This document shows, in pieces, positions 61,625-64,000 of a DNA stretch of 64,000 nt (positions are counted from its first letter, which is position 1; each line of letters begins with the position of its first letter). A model generated the notes under the pieces. The model was given only the letters and a program-made list of their open reading frames with translations, had not been told where the DNA came from and did not search any database. This DNA is from JAVBNO01 sp031551485. Its GTDB lineage: Bacteria; Bacillota; Clostridia; Oscillospirales; Ruminococcaceae. The stretch spans positions 1 to 64,000 of the forward strand of contig JAVBNO010000019.1 in NCBI GenBank assembly GCA_031551485.1. The letters are read 5' to 3'. The position numbers and the translations under genes are program-made.

Positions 61625-62536
61625 ATGATTTTTCCGGCGCTTTCATGCCATGATCTTTTGAAAGAGCGTTTGGCAGGCGGCCCCAAAACCGGCGTGGTGC
61701 ACAGCGTTTTTCGACATGTTGTAAACTTGTATTTTGCAGAAGACGATTTCGAAGATTTTTTGGTCTGCCTGGCGGCCAAAAGTGTGGACGACGCCCCTTT
61801 CACCCTGCGGGCCGACTTTGGCGGCTACAACGACTCTTTGGATGCGCTGGTGGCAAAGGGGATTGCGGTTGCTGCCAGCCCAATGGGCATTGAGTTGGGC
61901 CGCCATGTCTTCGTCGACTGGCGGCAGGCCGTTTTATGGCATCCGGTTTTACCGGTGCTGAACACCGGCTCGCCGACAGTTGGATCCAATCTTTCGGCGC
62001 TGGGGCACGCCCTTGCAGCAGCGGGCGAAAAGTGCGGGTTTGTGGGCCTTTTTGGCAAGCAACCCCTTGACCTCTTCCAGCAGGCGTTGGCCGACCGCAG
62101 CCGGGCGCTGCTGGGGGCGCTTGTGGCCCGAAACCCAAAAGACATTGCCGAAGCGGCGTTCCCATTGCTGGGGCTGGGGCCGGGGCTTACCCCGTCGGGG
62201 GACGACTTTTTGTTGGGGCTTATGGCTTGTCTGTCCTTGGCGGGACATCCTGATCAAGAGGTACTGCCTGTGTTACAATCCATCGTAACACAAGGCAAAG
62301 CGCAAACCAATCTCATCAGCTACGCGGCTCTTTTCCATGCCGCCCAAGGGCAGGTGCGGGCGTGTATCTGCGCGCTGTTGCAGGCGCTTGCGGGGGCGGA
62401 GCCGGCGGATGTGTTGCCGGGCGCCATCCGGCAGGTCATGGAAATTGGCGGTACAAGCGGATGTGACATCTGCGCCGGTATTTACGCCGGTTTGGCGCTG
62501 GCGCTGCCCGGCGGCGGATGGTTAGGCGGGCTGTGA
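61625..62536 (+). CDS. allH: DUF2877 protein, AllH/YlbF-type carbamoyltransferase subunit
   Basis: A 303-aa protein with the hallmark LLGLGPGLTPSGDDFLLGLM (about 179-198) of DUF2877. In E. coli the corresponding protein, with FdrA and YlbE, is reported as part of the oxamate carbamoyltransferase. It lies 48 bases after the PucR gene, on the opposite strand from its partners, so it is regulated together with PucR rather than with them. GGGGGAGGGG precedes ATG 61625. Confidence 0.88.
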   Translation: MIFPALSCHDLLKERLAGGPKTGVVHSVFRHVVNLYFAEDDFEDFLVCLAAKSVDDAPFTLRADFGGYNDSLDALVAKGIAVAASPMGIELGRHVFVDWRQAVLWHPVLPVLNTGSPTVGSNLSALGHALAAAGEKCGFVGLFGKQPLDLFQQALADRSRALLGALVARNPKDIAEAAFPLLGLGPGLTPSGDDFLLGLMACLSLAGHPDQEVLPVLQSIVTQGKAQTNLISYAALFHAAQGQVRACICALLQALAGAEPADVLPGAIRQVMEIGGTSGCDICAGIYAGLALALPGGGWLGGL

Positions 62537-62610
62537 AGGCGGAATAACCGGGGGATACCTATCGTCTAACCTATCATCACAACTGATTATACAAAGAATT
62601 TTGCCTACAC

Positions 62611-62648
62611 AAAAAGCCCGCCGGCCTCATTATGCCGGCGGACTTTTT
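62611..62648. terminator. Bidirectional terminator
   Basis: AAAAAGCCCGCCGGC (62611-62625) pairs with GCCGGCGGACTTTTT (62634-62648) with one mismatch. Both flanks are A- or T-rich, so it serves allH and the minus-strand beta-glucosidase remnant. Confidence 0.8.
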
Positions 62649-62683
62649 ATATGGGGGTTTTATGGGGATATCGAAATGCAGCA

Positions 62684-63003
62684 TTATACGAGTCCGCCGT
62701 TGCTTTCGGCGACTTTTTGGTACCAGTAGAAACTTTTTTTCGGATACCGCTTCAGGCCGTCTTCATAATCGACATAAACAAGGCCGTAACGTTTTTGGTG
62801 ACCGTTAATCCAGCTGTACAGATCCATGGTGGACCAGACGAAAAAGCCGCGCAAATCCACGCCTTTTTGAAGGGCTTCTTTCATCGCCACCACCGACTCC
62901 CGTAAAAAGTCAATGCGGATGTCATCGTTGACGGTGCCGTTCTCCAGAGTTTCCGCCACGCCAATGCCGTTTTCGGTGATGTAAATGGGAATGTCACCAT
63001 AGC
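62684..63003 (-). pseudogene. C-terminal remnant of a GH1 beta-glucosidase
   Basis: The frame from about 63003 to TAA 62684 encodes about 105 residues typical of the end of GH1: YGDIPIYITENGIG (with the nucleophile Glu), RGFFVWSTMDLYSW, NGHQKRYGLVYVDYEDG and YPKKSFYWYQKV. The first 350 residues or so of the enzyme are missing. Upstream the DNA belongs to a BglG-type regulator in another frame, so the gene is cut by a deletion and cannot be active. Confidence 0.85.
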
Positions 63004-63516
63004 CGTGTATTCGGGCGAGGCCAGCACGAAGCGGTTAAACGCTTTGCGAAAGTCGCGCTCATCCCCCTCTAGCTTGATGCCGTAGTGGGACTTGGACTGA
63101 AGCGTTAAATGATAACCACGCAAATATTCCCGCAGCTCGGGCAGGTCGTTGACCAATGTGGCACGACTGACATCGATAAGTTCTGATATGGTTTGCAGGG
63201 GGATGTAGTCGGTTTGCTGAAGCAAAAAATATAAGATAAGGGGGATACGATGGGTTTTATCACCCGCGTTTTCAGCCATGCCGGCGTCCAGTTGGCGGGC
63301 GAAAGCGGTATATTTGCCCTCGTCGGTAATTTGCAGGCTGTAGCCCTTGTTGCGAATGGTAATCACATCAAATCCGTTTTTGATAGCGTCATTGCGAATG
63401 GATTTGATGTGCTCCCTGACCATGCGTTCCGATATTTTTAAATGCGCCGTTAACTGTTCCAGCGAAACGGACGGTTCCTGCACCAGCAATGCCAAAATAT
63501 CACTTTCCCTGATCAT
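62881..63516 (-). pseudogene. Truncated BglG/LicR-type regulator, fused out of frame to the GH1 tail
   Basis: ATG 63516 begins a regulator with an HTH (LLVQEPSVSLEQLTAHLK) and a second HTH (YIPLQTISELIDVSRATLV), followed by the PRD-type region (about 100-165). After NRFVLASPEYT (about 63005) the sequence turns into unrelated text that is the GH1 coding DNA in another frame, ending at 62881. The PRD, EIIB and EIIA parts of a full-length regulator (about 600 residues) are missing. Confidence 0.8.
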
Positions 63517-63935
63517 GCTCCCCCCTTTTCGCCTTTTCCGCCGCATTTTCTTTCCCCATTATACTGCCACCCATCCAGCATTAACAGCATAGAAATTGCC
63601 AACTTCGTTGGCAGCATTTTGACAATAGTGACATGGCGGGGGATGGGCGCGGTTTATGGGTAAAGAAGGGACGCCTGCCCGGGCCGCGGGGAGAAGCAGC
63701 GCCTGGGCGGGGAACATATCGCACATATCTTGGCCACGATTTTGTGTGAGTTTGTCCATTTTGAAGAAAGCTTTGCGACGAAAAATGTGGTACAATAGTC
63801 CGTGGGATCAAAATGGCGTTCCCGCTTTTTGGCCGGTGGGCCATTCAAATTTTAGAAAGGGCCGCTTGATTCCCGTTTTCCTTTATTGTATTATTAGTTT
63901 AAACAGATAAAAATTGATTGCATGGAGGGTGCGCT
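63517..63935. other. Intergenic region before purE
   Basis: No gene is seen. On the minus strand, TATAAT (63563-63558) with TGTTAA 17 bases before could start the truncated regulator. A perfect inverted repeat TGCCAAC / GTTGGCA (63597-63603 / 63607-63613) lies just upstream of it, a possible operator. Plus-strand TACAAT at 63791 may serve purE, without a clear -35. Confidence 0.5.
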
Positions 63936-64000
63936 TTGAAACGTGTGGCGGTCATCATGGGCAGCGACAGCGACTGGCCGGTGGTGGAAAAAGCAGTAAA
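63936..64000 (+). CDS. purE: PurE, N5-carboxyaminoimidazole ribonucleotide mutase (start only)
   Basis: TTG 63936 follows GGAGGG by 6 bases. The 21 codons present read VAVIMGSDSDWPVVEKAV after the start, the conserved PurE N-terminus with the phosphate-binding GSDSD. The enzyme moves the carboxyl group from N5 to C4 of the imidazole in purine synthesis. The gene runs off the window. Confidence 0.92.
   Translation, partial: MKRVAVIMGSDSDWPVVEKAV

Noticed and set aside
63797..63935. Purine riboswitch upstream of purE
   Set aside because: No conserved purine-aptamer core or terminator/antiterminator pair could be seen in the leader.
1..64000. CRISPR arrays, insertion sequences, prophage or integrase genes
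   Set aside because: No regularly spaced repeats, transposase or integrase motifs were found; the tRNA-Pro at 36746 borders the accessory region, but no attachment-site copy of its 3' end was noticed downstream.

Overview
The window reads as chromosome of an anaerobic, probably gut-associated member of the Clostridia (Bacillota). Support: strong GGAGG ribosome sites, sigma-A promoters with 17-bp spacers (TTGxxx / TAtAAT), a YesM/YesN-type two-component system, an MglABC galactose importer, a 2-hydroxyglutaryl-CoA dehydratase activator-like protein, rubredoxin and a PucR-type regulator. The DNA is moderately GC-rich by eye (many gcg/cgg codons), so an Oscillospirales- or Christensenellales-like lineage is plausible; genus cannot be fixed from sequence reading alone.

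Layout. 1-3.0 kb: end of a MacB/LolD-type ATPase, an exported CARDB-like protein and a MacB/FtsX permease. 3.1-7.1 kb: aldo/keto reductase, then an ECF sigma factor with a membrane-anchored beta-propeller protein as likely partner. 7.3-8.7 kb: orphan cytoplasmic propeller-like protein. 8.8-12.8 kb (minus): MarR regulator and a heterodimeric ABC exporter in one overlapping operon, with a dyad over its promoter. 13.3-16.2 kb: anchored protein of unknown role, isochorismatase-fold hydrolase and nicotinate phosphoribosyltransferase (NAD salvage). 16.3-20.7 kb: a dehydratase activator/DUF2229 system carried as two adjacent genes. 21-36.6 kb: galactose region: galactokinase (minus), three tandem MglB-like lipoproteins, mglA, mglC, a small membrane protein, YesN/YesM, two further sugar-binding proteins likely to feed the sensor, galactose mutarotase and a small metzincin-like protein. 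36.7 kb: tRNA-Pro(GGG).

37-48.9 kb is the accessory region: small orphan proteins, a 57-aa helix-turn-helix protein whose promoter sits inside a perfect 10+10 bp dyad, a 12-TM LuxR regulator, a 78-aa LuxR-domain solo, and immediately behind it a 9-kb gene for a 3009-aa exported, multi-FN3 protein with an alpha-helical charged segment and a glycine-rich beta C-terminus. This is the best candidate for an undescribed system. A decayed small membrane gene follows.

49.4-51.6 kb: cupin, rubredoxin, MFS transporter. 51.7-62.5 kb: a complete-looking cluster for catabolism of an N-carbamoyl compound: carbamate kinase, DUF1116 (AllG/YlbE), FdrA/AllF, two NCS2 permeases and a biuret-hydrolase-like cysteine hydrolase on the minus strand, with divergent PucR and DUF2877 (AllH/YlbF) on the plus strand. 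The logic is uptake, hydrolysis, phosphorolysis to carbamoyl phosphate, and ATP from carbamate kinase. 62.7-63.5 kb: a deletion scar joining a BglG-type regulator to the tail of a GH1 beta-glucosidase. The window ends in the first codons of purE.
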